This document shows positions 16,443 through 25,086 of a DNA stretch of 43,243 bases, piece by piece. The position numbers and the translations under genes are program-made. The DNA is from Akkermansiaceae bacterium. Lineage in GTDB: Bacteria > Verrucomicrobiota > Verrucomicrobiia > Verrucomicrobiales > Akkermansiaceae. Where the stretch lies: contig CAIKHZ010000099.1 of the NCBI GenBank assembly GCA_903827375.1, positions 1-43,243 on the forward strand. Reading direction: 5' to 3'. Under the pieces are notes generated by a model. The model saw only the letters and a list, made by a program, of their open reading frames with translations. It had not been told where the DNA came from and searched no databases. The first letter of the stretch is position 1. Every line of letters starts with the position of its first letter.

Positions 16443-17255
16443 ATGCTTACCGACACTCACTGCCATCTTGCCTCGCATCGTTTTGCCGCTGAGGAAATTC
16501 CCGAGATCATTGACCGGGCGCATGCCGCAGGAGTCACCCGCATGGTCACTCTTGCCACCTCACTCGAAGATTTGCAGGCCAATCTGACACTCGCAAAACG
16601 TCCGGGCATTCATGCTTGCATCGGGATTCATCCCTGCGACGTCCATCATGCCCCGGACGATGCCACCACTCAACTCGCCACCTTCGTCAGTGATCCGCGA
16701 GTGTGTGCGATTGGTGAGACCGGCCTCGACTACTTTCATGCCCCACCAGATGGCTGGGAGGAAGACGCCTTCCGCGAACGTCAGCGCAGCCTCCTGCGCC
16801 AACACTTCGAGCTCGCCGCTGCCGCCAAACTCAACGTGGTTATCCATACCCGAGACCGCAGCGGCACCGATTCGTTTGAAGATGCAGTGGCCATCTACGC
16901 CGACTTTCATCACGCGGTGCGCGCCATCTTCCATTGTTTCATCGGCTCTTGGTCCAACGCCCAACGAGTGCTCGAGTGCGGCGGCCTGCTGGCATTTGGC
17001 GGGGTGAGCACGTTCAAAAATGCCCGCGATATCCGCCACACCATCGCTCAATGCCCCGCTGGAACATTTTTGTTAGAAACGGATTCGCCCTATCTGGCAC
17101 CCGAGCCGCATCGTGGCCAACGCAACGAACCGGCGATGATGCGTCACACCGCAGAGTGTATCGCCACGCTGCGCAATGAGTCACTCGCCGCCCTCGCTGC
17201 ACACACGAATCTGGCCGCCAACGAATTTTTTCGATTTCCTTCTGAGCTGATTTGA
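16443..17255 (+). CDS. TatD-family metal-dependent hydrolase/nuclease
   Basis: 270 residues from the ATG at 16443 (MLTDTHCHLAS). The family forms a TIM barrel with two metals and acts as a 3'-5' DNase/exonuclease. Metal ligands: DTHCH at the N-terminus, Glu in CAIGETGLDYF, His in VVIHTRD, His in IFHCFIG and Asp in FLLETDSPYLAP. Length matches TatD/YcfH. The leader holds a GTCTTG tandem array that reaches to 4 bases before the start, and there is no clear Shine-Dalgarno. Cellular substrate cannot be read from sequence. Confidence 0.9.
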   Translation: MLTDTHCHLASHRFAAEEIPEIIDRAHAAGVTRMVTLATSLEDLQANLTLAKRPGIHACIGIHPCDVHHAPDDATTQLATFVSDPRVCAIGETGLDYFHAPPDGWEEDAFRERQRSLLRQHFELAAAAKLNVVIHTRDRSGTDSFEDAVAIYADFHHAVRAIFHCFIGSWSNAQRVLECGGLLAFGGVSTFKNARDIRHTIAQCPAGTFLLETDSPYLAPEPHRGQRNEPAMMRHTAECIATLRNESLAALAAHTNLAANEFFRFPSELI

Positions 17256-17353
17256 TTAAGCTGCACGCGTCACCGAAAGTTGGCAGCGTGAGAGAGGCGA
17301 AGCGCAACTCCATGAGCGGCCACCTTTTCAAGTTGCCAATCAACCTGCTCATC

Positions 17354-17379
17354 TCATCATCATCATCATCATCATCATG
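17354..17379 (+). repeat. (TCA)8 microsatellite running into a start codon
   Basis: Eight TCA units (17354-17377) whose last A is the first base of the ATG of the LysM lipoprotein gene. The array fills the place where a ribosome-binding site would be. Confidence 0.85.
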
Positions 17380-17796
17380 AAGTCCGCCCGTTTATTCCTC
17401 GCCTCGTCGCTTGCCGTTGCCCTCGTTTCCTGTGCCAATCAGAAGAACGATTACGACACTCAGCGTCCCGTTACCAGCCAGCCAGGCACCGCCGTCAATG
17501 TTCCCGGGTTGCCAGCCAATCCGACATACGACACGCCCCCAGCTTATCAAGAGAGCGGCACCGCCCCAGTCAATCCGGATGCGGTGGTACCACCAACTCT
17601 AACTACATCGGGACGGCCTGCCACCACTCCTGCAGAAACCGGCCACGGCGCAACCGTTTACACCGTCGTGGCCAATGACAACCTCACGCGAATCGCTAAC
17701 AAATTCAAAGTTTCCATCGCCGCGATCAAGAAAGCCAACAACATGACCAACGACACCGTGGTGCTTGGCAAGAAGATGATCATCCCTGCCCATTGA
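17377..17796 (+). CDS. LysM-domain lipoprotein
   Basis: 139 residues. A signal peptide with lipobox (ALVSC, Cys about residue 19) predicts a lipid-anchored envelope protein. A Pro/Thr-rich linker (about 25-90) leads to one LysM domain, YTVVANDNLTRIANKFKV to VVLGKKMIIP, which binds peptidoglycan or other N-acetylglucosamine glycans. It likely tethers membrane and wall or is a small cell-wall factor. The start is embedded in a (TCA)8 repeat with no Shine-Dalgarno. The thioredoxin-like gene starts 57 bases downstream on the same strand. Confidence 0.85.
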   Translation: MKSARLFLASSLAVALVSCANQKNDYDTQRPVTSQPGTAVNVPGLPANPTYDTPPAYQESGTAPVNPDAVVPPTLTTSGRPATTPAETGHGATVYTVVANDNLTRIANKFKVSIAAIKKANNMTNDTVVLGKKMIIPAH

Positions 17797-17852
17797 TTTG
17801 TTTTTCATCCGCGCCGGTGGCTTGCGTGCTCTCGGCGCGTTCCCGTTTCATC

Positions 17853-18839
17853 ATGCGTGGTTCCGTTGCTGCTCTCTTGCTCATCGTCTGTGGCACCGCT
17901 TCGCTGGATGCCGCAGAAAAAAAGCCGCGGCCTGCCGCGCCAAGAGCCGCCACTCCGACGCCACGCGAAGCAGCGCTTGAGCATCTGCTCGCCGAGCGCA
18001 AGTCTCCCGAAGCGCTGCAAGCAGCCATCGATGAGGCACGCAAACAAGGAGTGAGCGAACAAGTCATCCTTGAGGCCCGCTTCCTCTATCTGGTGGATCG
18101 GCACGATGATGCGGCCATCGGCGCGCTGCTGCCTGAGTTCATCAAGCGCCGCGCCAACTTCAATATCGATGAGTCCAAAACCTTCGCCTGCAAAGAGGAT
18201 TGGCTCGCCGTCAACGAATACGTAGAGGCCATCGCCGCCCTCAATCAGGGAGATAAACCCGCTTTCAAACAACACATCACCGAGGCGTTTTGGCTCAGCC
18301 CCCGACAGGCAGCTGCCTTCGCCCCGCACATCGAGCGAGTGCATCTGGATGAGGCCATGCGCTCTATCAAAATCGACTTTGCCGCACAGTTTATAACAAT
18401 CAACTCAGATCAACCCAAAACTCTAAAAAATCTTCTCGGAAACAACCAGGCGCTGCTGCTGCATTTCTGGTCACCATGGAGTGAGGAGTGTGAGGCTTCC
18501 ATGCCCGGGTTCGGCGTCACCGCTAAGGTGCTTTTGGCTAACAATATTGCGGTCGCCTCATTCCTGCCGCCAGCTTCCCCCAAACTTCTCAGCGACGCCC
18601 GCAGCTCCCTTAAGGTGCTCGGTGAAAAACCCCCGGGTGCTTGGCTCGCCGATCATGCAAGCCATCCGGTTAGCCGCGAATTGCGCGTCCTGGATCTGCC
18701 CACTATGGTTCTCGTCGCCAACGACGGACGCGTGCTTTTTAACGGTTCTCCCTCGGATGACGCACTCTGGCTCGCTTTGCTCAAAGTCAACCCGGCCATC
18801 CACCGACCCCCTCTCGGCTCTAGCCAAAATAAGCACTGA
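17853..18839 (+). CDS. Exported thioredoxin-like protein with altered active site
   Basis: 328 residues from the ATG at 17853 (MRGSVAALLLIVCGTASLDAAEKK), with a signal peptide and a Lys/Pro/Ala-rich stretch after it. A helical middle part (residues 30-180) precedes a TlpA-like thioredoxin fold: ALLLHFWSPWSEECEASMPGF, then the cis-Pro region LDLPTMVLVANDGRVLF. The usual WCxxC reads WSEEC, so only the second Cys remains and normal dithiol exchange is unlikely. It may be a binding or structural variant in the periplasm. I do not know a named function. It probably shares a transcript with the LysM lipoprotein. Confidence 0.75.
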   Translation: MRGSVAALLLIVCGTASLDAAEKKPRPAAPRAATPTPREAALEHLLAERKSPEALQAAIDEARKQGVSEQVILEARFLYLVDRHDDAAIGALLPEFIKRRANFNIDESKTFACKEDWLAVNEYVEAIAALNQGDKPAFKQHITEAFWLSPRQAAAFAPHIERVHLDEAMRSIKIDFAAQFITINSDQPKTLKNLLGNNQALLLHFWSPWSEECEASMPGFGVTAKVLLANNIAVASFLPPASPKLLSDARSSLKVLGEKPPGAWLADHASHPVSRELRVLDLPTMVLVANDGRVLFNGSPSDDALWLALLKVNPAIHRPPLGSSQNKH

Positions 18840-18978
18840 TGCCTCAAGTACGACCCACATAGTAATTGAATAATTTTAAAAAATAGAAATTAAATTTTTC
18901 TTTCAATTCGGGACATTATTACTTGACGGCTTTCTTAAACAATGTTGATCTTTGCGCAAGCAACGAGAGACATTGAGC

Positions 18979-19827
18979 ATGGCGAACATCGCACACCCCA
19001 CCAATCTTGAACTGCAAGCCCTAACGGTGCTGTGGCACCTCGGACCTTCGACGGTAGCGCAGATCCATGAGCAGATGCTGGATGGCAAGGTGCGCGCCTA
19101 CACAACAGTGCTCACCGTGATGCAAAACCTCGAGCATAAGAAGCTCGTCAAGCGCACGCCGGTGGGCCGGGCTCATGTGTATGAACCGGCATGTCCGCGT
19201 GAGCAAGTGATCCGGCAAGCCACTGCTGCGTTTGTTGCTAACACTTTTGGAGGGCGCCTTGAAGAGGCCGTTCTCGCAATCCTCTCCACCGGTATGTTGA
19301 CGCCGGACGAGAAAACAAACATCGAACTAAAACTCGAACAACACACAACCATGGCTGCAAAAAAAACAGCAAAGAAGGTCGCAGCTAAGACTGCGAAGAA
19401 AGCGGTGAAACAAGTTGCGAAGAAGGCCCCGGCCAAAAAGGCAGCTGCCAAGAAAGTAGTGGCGACAAAGGCCCCTGCCAAAAAGGCTGCGGTGAAGAAA
19501 GCCCCGGCCAAGAAGGCTGCGGTGAAGAAAGCCCCAGCCAAGAAGGCAGCGAAGAAAGCGGCGAAGAAGGTGGCTAACAGCGCCAAGAAGGCGCCAGCCA
19601 AGAAAGTCGCCAAGAAGACAGTAGCGAAGAAAGCAGCGCCGGCCAAGAAGGCTGCGCCAGCTAAGAAGGCTGCTGCCGTGAAGAAAGCCGCGCCAGCCAA
19701 AAAGGCCGCTGCCAAGAAGGTAGCAGCCAAGAAGGCCCCGGCGAAGAAGGTGGCAAAATCGGCGGTGAAGAAAGCCCCGGCGAAGAAGGTGGCAAAGAAG
19801 GCCGCCAAGAAAGCCGCGAAGAAGTGA
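18979..19827 (+). CDS. BlaI/MecI/CopY-type regulator fused to a histone-H1-like Lys/Ala-rich tail
   Basis: 282 residues from the ATG at 18979; a TTG at 18952 would add 9. Residues 5-75 are a BlaI/MecI winged helix-turn-helix ([24 protein letters not shown], then [18 protein letters not shown]). Residues 80-122 match the family's dimer part ([22 protein letters not shown]). From Met125 to the end, about 158 residues are nearly only Lys, Ala, Pro and Val in AKKAPAKKA-type repeats, as in histone H1 tails and bacterial Hc1/H1-like proteins. There is no stop between the parts. An internal ATG at 19351 (MAAKK) could also yield a free tail protein. No BlaR1-like sensor lies nearby. It likely binds DNA through both parts; targets are unknown. 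A terminator follows. Confidence 0.85.
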   Translation: MANIAHPTNLELQALTVLWHLGPSTVAQIHEQMLDGKVRAYTTVLTVMQNLEHKKLVKRTPVGRAHVYEPACPREQVIRQATAAFVANTFGGRLEEAVLAILSTGMLTPDEKTNIELKLEQHTTMAAKKTAKKVAAKTAKKAVKQVAKKAPAKKAAAKKVVATKAPAKKAAVKKAPAKKAAVKKAPAKKAAKKAAKKVANSAKKAPAKKVAKKTVAKKAAPAKKAAPAKKAAAVKKAAPAKKAAAKKVAAKKAPAKKVAKSAVKKAPAKKVAKKAAKKAAKK

Positions 19828-19900
19828 TAATCCAGGCACCGGGCAACGGGAAGACGCGCTGCGGCGTGTTTGCAAGTTGCCACAGTGTTTCGTGATTGGC

Positions 19901-19933
19901 GGGAGGCCCCCGGGCCTCCCGTCCATTTTTTTT
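19901..19933 (+). terminator. Rho-independent terminator
   Basis: Perfect 9-bp stem GGGAGGCCC / GGGCCTCCC with a 2-base loop, followed by GTCCA and eight T. It ends the transcript of the BlaI-histone-tail gene. Confidence 0.85.
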
Positions 19934-20001
19934 GTGCCGGGGGCTGACTGTTGGATTTTGCGCTTTACTTTGGCGGTCGCCGCGCCGAAGAACCGCGCAC
20001 C

Positions 20002-21201
20002 ATGTTCGATACCATCCTGCCCGCGCCACCCGACTCGATCCTCGGCCTAACTGATGCTTGGAAAAGCGACCCGAATCCACTCAAGGTGAATTTGGGAGTG
20101 GGTGTCTATAAGGACGCATCTGGCAACACGCCTATTCTCGCGGCGGTGAAAGCGGCCGAGGCGTTGATTTTGCAAACGGCCACCACCAAGTCGTACATGC
20201 CTATCAGTGGTGCGCCGGAGTATGGTCGCTGCGTGCAGGAGATGATATTCGGTGGCACGCATGAAATTCTCAGCAGCGGCCGGGCACGCACGGCGCACAC
20301 TCCGGGAGGAACCGCGGCGCTGCGCTCAGGAGCGGACTTTTTGAAGAAGGTTTTGCCTAACGCCAAGGTCTGGGTGAGTTCGCCAACCTGGGCCAATCAC
20401 AAGGGCGTGTTTGGTGCCGCAGGAATCCCCACGGTGGATTACCCGTATTATGATCCTGCCAGCCGCGGTCTGGATTTTGCCCGCATGCAGGAGGCGCTCG
20501 AGCAAATTCCTGCGGGTGATATTGTCTTGCTGCATGCCTGCTGTCACAATCCCAGCGGCGTGGACCTCAGCGCTGCGCAGTGGCAAATCGTCGCTGCGAT
20601 CGCGGCCCGGCGGGGATGGTTGCCGTTCCTTGACTTTGCCTATCAAGGGTATGGTGATGGACTCGAGGACGACCGTGCCGGCGTGTTGGCGCTTGCCGCA
20701 GCTTGTCCCGAATTTCTGGTCGCCAGTTCGTTCTCCAAGAACTTTGGGCTCTATCAGGACCGCACTGGCGCGCTCACTCTGGTGGCCGGCACTTCGCAGG
20801 TGGCAAGCAGTGCCTTCAGCAACGTGGAGATTGTCATCCGCGTCAATTACTCCAATCCGCCGGCCCACGGCGGCCTGATTGTGAGCCGGATACTAACTGA
20901 CCCGGCGTTGCGCGAGCAGTGGTTGGGTGAGCTCACGGCAATGCGTGAGCACATTGCCGCCACGCGAGTGCGGTTTGTTGCCGGGCTTGCCGGGCATGGG
21001 GTGGAGGGAGATTTTTCGTTTATCGCGCGGCAGAAGGGGATGTTTTCGTTCAGCGGCTTGAGCGACGGGCAGGTGAAGTTTCTGCGGGATGCCAAGAGCA
21101 TTTACATCGTCGGAGGCGGGCGCATCAACGTGGCCGGCATTACCGAAGGGAATCTCAAATATCTATGCACCTCCATTCGTGAGGCTCTCGCCGTCCAGTG
21201 A
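20002..21201 (+). CDS. Aspartate/aromatic amino acid aminotransferase (AspC/TyrB type, class I PLP)
   Basis: 399 residues from the ATG at 20002 ([16 protein letters not shown]), typical of the proteobacterial AspC/TyrB and eukaryotic subgroup. It moves amino groups between aspartate or aromatic amino acids and 2-oxoglutarate. Motifs: [29 protein letters not shown] with the PLP-contacting Asn, [12 protein letters not shown] with Asp and Tyr, and the PLP-lysine loop [15 protein letters not shown] (about 246). The C-terminus has [11 protein letters not shown] and RINVAGI with a carboxylate-binding Arg. Preceded by the terminator of the upstream gene. Choice between aspartate and aromatic substrate is not readable by eye. 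Confidence 0.92.
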   Translation: MFDTILPAPPDSILGLTDAWKSDPNPLKVNLGVGVYKDASGNTPILAAVKAAEALILQTATTKSYMPISGAPEYGRCVQEMIFGGTHEILSSGRARTAHTPGGTAALRSGADFLKKVLPNAKVWVSSPTWANHKGVFGAAGIPTVDYPYYDPASRGLDFARMQEALEQIPAGDIVLLHACCHNPSGVDLSAAQWQIVAAIAARRGWLPFLDFAYQGYGDGLEDDRAGVLALAAACPEFLVASSFSKNFGLYQDRTGALTLVAGTSQVASSAFSNVEIVIRVNYSNPPAHGGLIVSRILTDPALREQWLGELTAMREHIAATRVRFVAGLAGHGVEGDFSFIARQKGMFSFSGLSDGQVKFLRDAKSIYIVGGGRINVAGITEGNLKYLCTSIREALAVQ

Positions 21202-21220
21202 CCCCCGGGGGGGTGGCGCA

Positions 21221-21673
21221 TCAGTGCAGCCGTTCCCAACCGTCCACCCGGTTGTTGACAAACCAGACGCTGGCCCTGCGGTATGGCACGTAAGTGAGCT
21301 CAGGTGCGAAGCCGAAGGCGTAGGCGGAGTACGGGTGGGGGTAGTGCCCGTAGTACCCTCGACCGCCGTAGGGGGAGCCGTAGACGCCGTAGAATTGCTC
21401 TGAATACACCGCAGTTGCGCCGGTGTAATCCCAACGCATCGATGCCCGGCCTTGGTGGTAGCCTTCAAAACGCATGGAGGGAGGGCCCCAAGCCAGCATG
21501 ACGGCGTCCGGTGACATGCCCTTGGCAAGTTCACCGCGCTGGACCAAGTCGCGTTCTTTTTGGGGGAGGGCGGCGAAGATTTCCGGATGTTGATTGATCC
21601 TTGTCTGCGGCGTGATCGGCACACACGACGAGGCCACCAAGGCAACCATGAACATCAGCAGAATTTTCTTCAT
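21221..21673 (-). CDS. Small lipoprotein of unknown function
   Basis: 150 residues. Signal peptide with lipobox (ALVASSC, Cys about residue 17). A helical part, INQHPEIFAALPQKERDLV, and KGMSPDAVMLAWGPPS resemble the SmpA/OmlA-like pattern in which a motif (KGMSxxxVxxxWG) recurs in envelope lipoproteins. The C-terminal half is Tyr/Gly-rich (YGVYGSPYGGRGYYGHY). Convergent with the aminotransferase gene, 19 bases apart, across a CCCCCGGGGGGG run. Role probably in the outer envelope; no defined function. Confidence 0.8.
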   Translation of the reverse strand: MKKILLMFMVALVASSCVPITPQTRINQHPEIFAALPQKERDLVQRGELAKGMSPDAVMLAWGPPSMRFEGYHQGRASMRWDYTGATAVYSEQFYGVYGSPYGGRGYYGHYPHPYSAYAFGFAPELTYVPYRRASVWFVNNRVDGWERLH

Positions 21674-21809
21674 GGGGCGATTTTAAGCAAGCCCCCCAGC
21701 CAATGCAACGCGGGATGAAATATTTTTGCAAAAGAAATTGAAACGGGCGCTTGCCAAGTGGAGAAAGCCGGGCTCATTCTTGTCGCGAACCGCCGCCCCG
21801 AAATACAAC

Positions 21810-22094
21810 ATGTCAGAACTGCTTGATGAAGATGATCTCACCGCCGCATTGAAAAAATGTCCCGAGTGGGAGTACGAGAAGAAAGCCATCACCCGGACTG
21901 TGGAGTTCGAGGAGTTCATGGACGCCATCGACTTCGTCAATGATTTGGCGGAGATTGCTGACGAGGCGCAGCATTATCCGGACATACGGATACGGCACAC
22001 CAGGGTGACTTTGCGTCTTACCACCGATGACGAGGGAGGGGTGACCAACCTTGATATCGAATTGGCGCAGCGCGTGGATAATCTTGCCGATTGA
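21810..22094 (+). CDS. Pterin-4a-carbinolamine dehydratase family protein
   Basis: 94 residues from the ATG at 21810 (MSELLDEDDL), the normal length. It dehydrates 4a-hydroxytetrahydropterin, recycling the cofactor of aromatic amino acid hydroxylases; bacterial members also serve in molybdopterin or other pterin contexts. Motifs: LKKCPEWE, FVNDLAEIADEAQHYPDIRI with the active-site His, and VTLRLTTDDEGGVTNLDIELA. The usual pair of His reads His-Tyr, a known variant. No phenylalanine hydroxylase gene is in view. Confidence 0.85.
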   Translation: MSELLDEDDLTAALKKCPEWEYEKKAITRTVEFEEFMDAIDFVNDLAEIADEAQHYPDIRIRHTRVTLRLTTDDEGGVTNLDIELAQRVDNLAD

Positions 22095-22132
22095 GTGGAC
22101 TCATTGCCTTTTGACATCAGTCAGCGGGCGGA

Positions 22133-25000
22133 ATGATGATTGACGGCGTGGGTGGAAAGTTCAAACTGCTTGGCAGGATGAACATCAAGGAACCCATAAC
22201 GTCTCAATTGATTTCTTGCCTGCGTCCTCATCAAGGATGCCGCAGCAGCAAGGGGCCCGCCACAGATCTGCCGCTGCGGCGATGCCTCGCTGGTGGCTTG
22301 GCGCTTGTCTTGACTGCGGCGTATGGCTGTGCGGCCAGCTTGCCCCTGAGTCCCTCGTTGCCTAACGAGATTGGTTTTACCCAGCAATCCGCCAAGTTTG
22401 TACGGGTGCTGCTGCTTCGCTCGCAGGGCGAGCCATGCCTTGACGAGTTGGAGGTGTATGGGCCTGAGGGCGGAATCAATCTGGCCCTTGCCAGCAACGG
22501 TGGCAAAGCCACGGCATCGTCGCTGCTGGCTGGGTATGCGATGCATCAGATTGCCCACCTCAATGATGGGCTTTACGGCAACGGGCATAGTTGGATTGCT
22601 GCGGGTTCGCGCAATGAGTGGGCGCAGATCGAATTGCCCGGGCCGCGAGTGGTTTCCAAGGTGGTGTTATCGAGGGATCGCGAGGGCCGATTTTCAGACC
22701 GCATGCCGGGAGCGATTGAGGTTCGGCTTTCCGATGATGCGCAGAATTGGCGCAGCGTTGCCAAACTCGACGATGGCTGCCTGCTCCCGGATGGTCCGCT
22801 GACTGAGCCGGATTTATTGCGTTATGCCTTTGCGAAGGAGGACGCGAGTGTGAGGAAAGTGGATGCGGGCGACTCCTGTTTGCGGGTGCTGGGGCAGATG
22901 GACGAACTGATTGTGAGGCTCGGCGAACGCGGGCTCGACACCCGCCCTGAACGAGCGGAACTCGAGGATTTGCAGCGCCGCGCCGCCTCGCCCGCCACCC
23001 ATGCCGAGGCCTTGGTTGCTCTCCGCTTTGAGGCTCGCTTGGCCAAACGCCGGCTGTTTCTGCGAGATCCGGATTTGGCAGCCTTGGAGAAAATCCTCTT
23101 CGTCAAGCGCCAAGCCTTTGAGCCAACGCACAACTACAGCGATCTGTTCGATCCGCAAGGAGCGCCGGGTGGTGGCGTGTGCCTGCTCAAAATCCCTAGC
23201 GAAAATGGCCGTATCGAGCCGGGTCGGGCGCAACTCACCCCGTTGTTTGATGCCCGCAACGGCGTGGCACGCGATCCGGTCCTCACCAGCGACGCCCGCA
23301 CGATCTGGTTCGCCTATCGCCCTAGCAAGCAGGACTATTATCACCTGTGGCGGATGAATGCGGACGGCAGCGACGCCCGCCAAATGACCGATGGCCCGTT
23401 TCACGATGATTATCCTTGCCCGCTTCCGGATGGCGGGTTGGCCTTCATGAGCACCCGTTGCAAGGCACGCTTTTTGTGTTGGCGGCCGCAGGCGTTCGTG
23501 CTGTTCCGTATGGCAGCGGATGGCAGCGACATCCAACCGCTCTCGTATGCGAATGTGAGTGAGTGGGCCCCGACGCTCATGCGCGACGGTCGGCTGCTGT
23601 GGACGCGCTCCGAGTACCTCGACAAAGGCGCAAACTTCGGTCACACCCTGTGGGCCATCCGCCCGGATGGTTCGCATCCGCAACTCATTCTCGGCAACAA
23701 CACGAGCAACTGTTACGTCAATGGTCATGAAGTGCCAGGCACCAGCGAGATCGTTTGCACGCTCATTTCTCACGGTGGGGATTTGAACGGGCCTATCGCC
23801 TTGATCGATCCCCAACAGGGCCGCTCCAATCCCAAGGCCGTCACCAGCATCACTCCCGATGTGCCACCGCAGTACGACATGAATTGGTCGCGCCAGAATT
23901 GTTTCCGCGACCCCTATCCGATCAGCCGCGATTTGTTCCTGTGCAGTCATGCCCCCGATGACAAGTTCGGTTTGTATGTGATTGACCGCCGCGGCAACCG
24001 TGAGTTGCTCTATCTGGATCCTGAAATGGGCAGCATGGCTCCCATGCCCATGCTGCCAGTTGCTGCGCCTCCGGTATTGAGTCCGATGCCTGCCGCGAAA
24101 TGGCTGCCTGCCGGCCAAGGCCAGTTTGTCGTCGCCGATGTCTATCGGGGGCTTGAACCACTGGTGCAACGCGGTCAGGTGAAATTTATCCGGGTCTGTC
24201 AGGAGCTGCGTGCCGACCTCCTTCAAGTGGCTGGCGGCGCTTACCAGCAGGATCATGAGGCGTTTGTGGATTGGTACGCCACGCCAGTTGACAAGGTCAG
24301 CGGTCCGCAGGGATGGCCCAGTTATGTGGCCAAGGGCGTGTTGGGCGTGGCTCCGGTTGAGACTGATGGTTCGGCCAACTTCTTTGCGCCGGCGGGCAAA
24401 GTGCTCTACTTCCAAGTGCTTGACGAGAACTTCAACGAGCTCCAGAGGATGCGCAGCGTGGTCCAACTCCATGACGGCGAAACTCGCGGCTGCATCGGCT
24501 GTCACGAGGATCGCCTGAGCGCGCCCCCACTTTCGACGGCGGTTTCGCTAGCCATGCAACGCCCGCCTAGCCAACTCCGGCCACCGCCCTGGGGTGCCGG
24601 GCCCTTCGCCTACGAAAAGGTGGTGCAGCCGGTTTGGGATGCCAAATGCGTCAGTTGCCATGACGCGAAGGACAAGGACCGGATTAACCTTGCCGGCACT
24701 CTGGATCGAGACGGAGTCCCGGCATCCTATCGGACAATCATCGAGCGGGGCTGGGTGCATTACTTCGATTGGGGGTATGCGCAGCGCCATCACCTAGCCG
24801 AGCCACTCACGTTCGGCACCCTCAAAAGCCGGCTCTTCCAAGTGCTCCAAGCTGGCCATTACCAAGTGCAGCTCACCCAGGAGGAGTCGCTGCGCGTGAA
24901 AACTTGGATCGACCTCAATTGCCCGCTTTGGCCCGACTATATCAACCGGCCGCAGCGACGGGTGGTGGCCCAGGCCATCGCGACCCCACCCTCAAACTAA
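22133..25000 (+). CDS. Exported discoidin/PD40-repeat protein with two c-type haem motifs (HzsA-related)
   Basis: 955 residues from 22133; a start at 22178 (MNIKEP) would remove 15. A signal-like segment (CLAGGLALVLTAAYGCAAS, about 50-68) predicts export. An F5/8-type discoidin domain follows (about 80-215; FVRVLLLRSQGEPCLDELEVYGPEGG, SRNEWAQIELPGP), then a helical linker, then TolB/PD40-like beta-propeller repeats (LWRMNADGSDARQMTDGP, LFRMAADGSDIQPLSY). The C-terminal part has CxxCH haem sites CIGCH (about 787) and CVSCH (about 839). This layout resembles the HzsA-related proteins abundant in Planctomycetes and Verrucomicrobia. Electron transfer in the periplasm is likely, with the discoidin domain perhaps binding glycans; the real reaction is unknown. 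Esterase and glycosidase genes follow on the same strand. Confidence 0.8.
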   Translation: MMIDGVGGKFKLLGRMNIKEPITSQLISCLRPHQGCRSSKGPATDLPLRRCLAGGLALVLTAAYGCAASLPLSPSLPNEIGFTQQSAKFVRVLLLRSQGEPCLDELEVYGPEGGINLALASNGGKATASSLLAGYAMHQIAHLNDGLYGNGHSWIAAGSRNEWAQIELPGPRVVSKVVLSRDREGRFSDRMPGAIEVRLSDDAQNWRSVAKLDDGCLLPDGPLTEPDLLRYAFAKEDASVRKVDAGDSCLRVLGQMDELIVRLGERGLDTRPERAELEDLQRRAASPATHAEALVALRFEARLAKRRLFLRDPDLAALEKILFVKRQAFEPTHNYSDLFDPQGAPGGGVCLLKIPSENGRIEPGRAQLTPLFDARNGVARDPVLTSDARTIWFAYRPSKQDYYHLWRMNADGSDARQMTDGPFHDDYPCPLPDGGLAFMSTRCKARFLCWRPQAFVLFRMAADGSDIQPLSYANVSEWAPTLMRDGRLLWTRSEYLDKGANFGHTLWAIRPDGSHPQLILGNNTSNCYVNGHEVPGTSEIVCTLISHGGDLNGPIALIDPQQGRSNPKAVTSITPDVPPQYDMNWSRQNCFRDPYPISRDLFLCSHAPDDKFGLYVIDRRGNRELLYLDPEMGSMAPMPMLPVAAPPVLSPMPAAKWLPAGQGQFVVADVYRGLEPLVQRGQVKFIRVCQELRADLLQVAGGAYQQDHEAFVDWYATPVDKVSGPQGWPSYVAKGVLGVAPVETDGSANFFAPAGKVLYFQVLDENFNELQRMRSVVQLHDGETRGCIGCHEDRLSAPPLSTAVSLAMQRPPSQLRPPPWGAGPFAYEKVVQPVWDAKCVSCHDAKDKDRINLAGTLDRDGVPASYRTIIERGWVHYFDWGYAQRHHLAEPLTFGTLKSRLFQVLQAGHYQVQLTQEESLRVKTWIDLNCPLWPDYINRPQRRVVAQAIATPPSN

Positions 25001-25086
25001 GATATTTTTTTCGTTGCTGGCTGCAAGAGCTTCTCTCAATGGCGAGTAGAAGGGCTTTGCTCAACCCAGCCCCCCCCTCCACAACG

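Noticed and set aside
19173-19883. Minus-strand frame coding a Phe/Ala/Leu-rich, seemingly membrane-like protein
   Set aside because: It is the complement of the Lys/Ala-rich histone-like tail repeats and so is a composition artefact.
21202-21220. CCCCCGGGGGGG palindromic run between convergent genes, considered as a terminator
   Set aside because: The arms are only C and G with no loop and no T tract on either side; it is more likely a low-complexity run.
22814-24505. Minus-strand open frame of about 560 codons
   Set aside because: Antisense to the dihaem discoidin protein, which has clear motifs; no domain is seen in the opposite frame.
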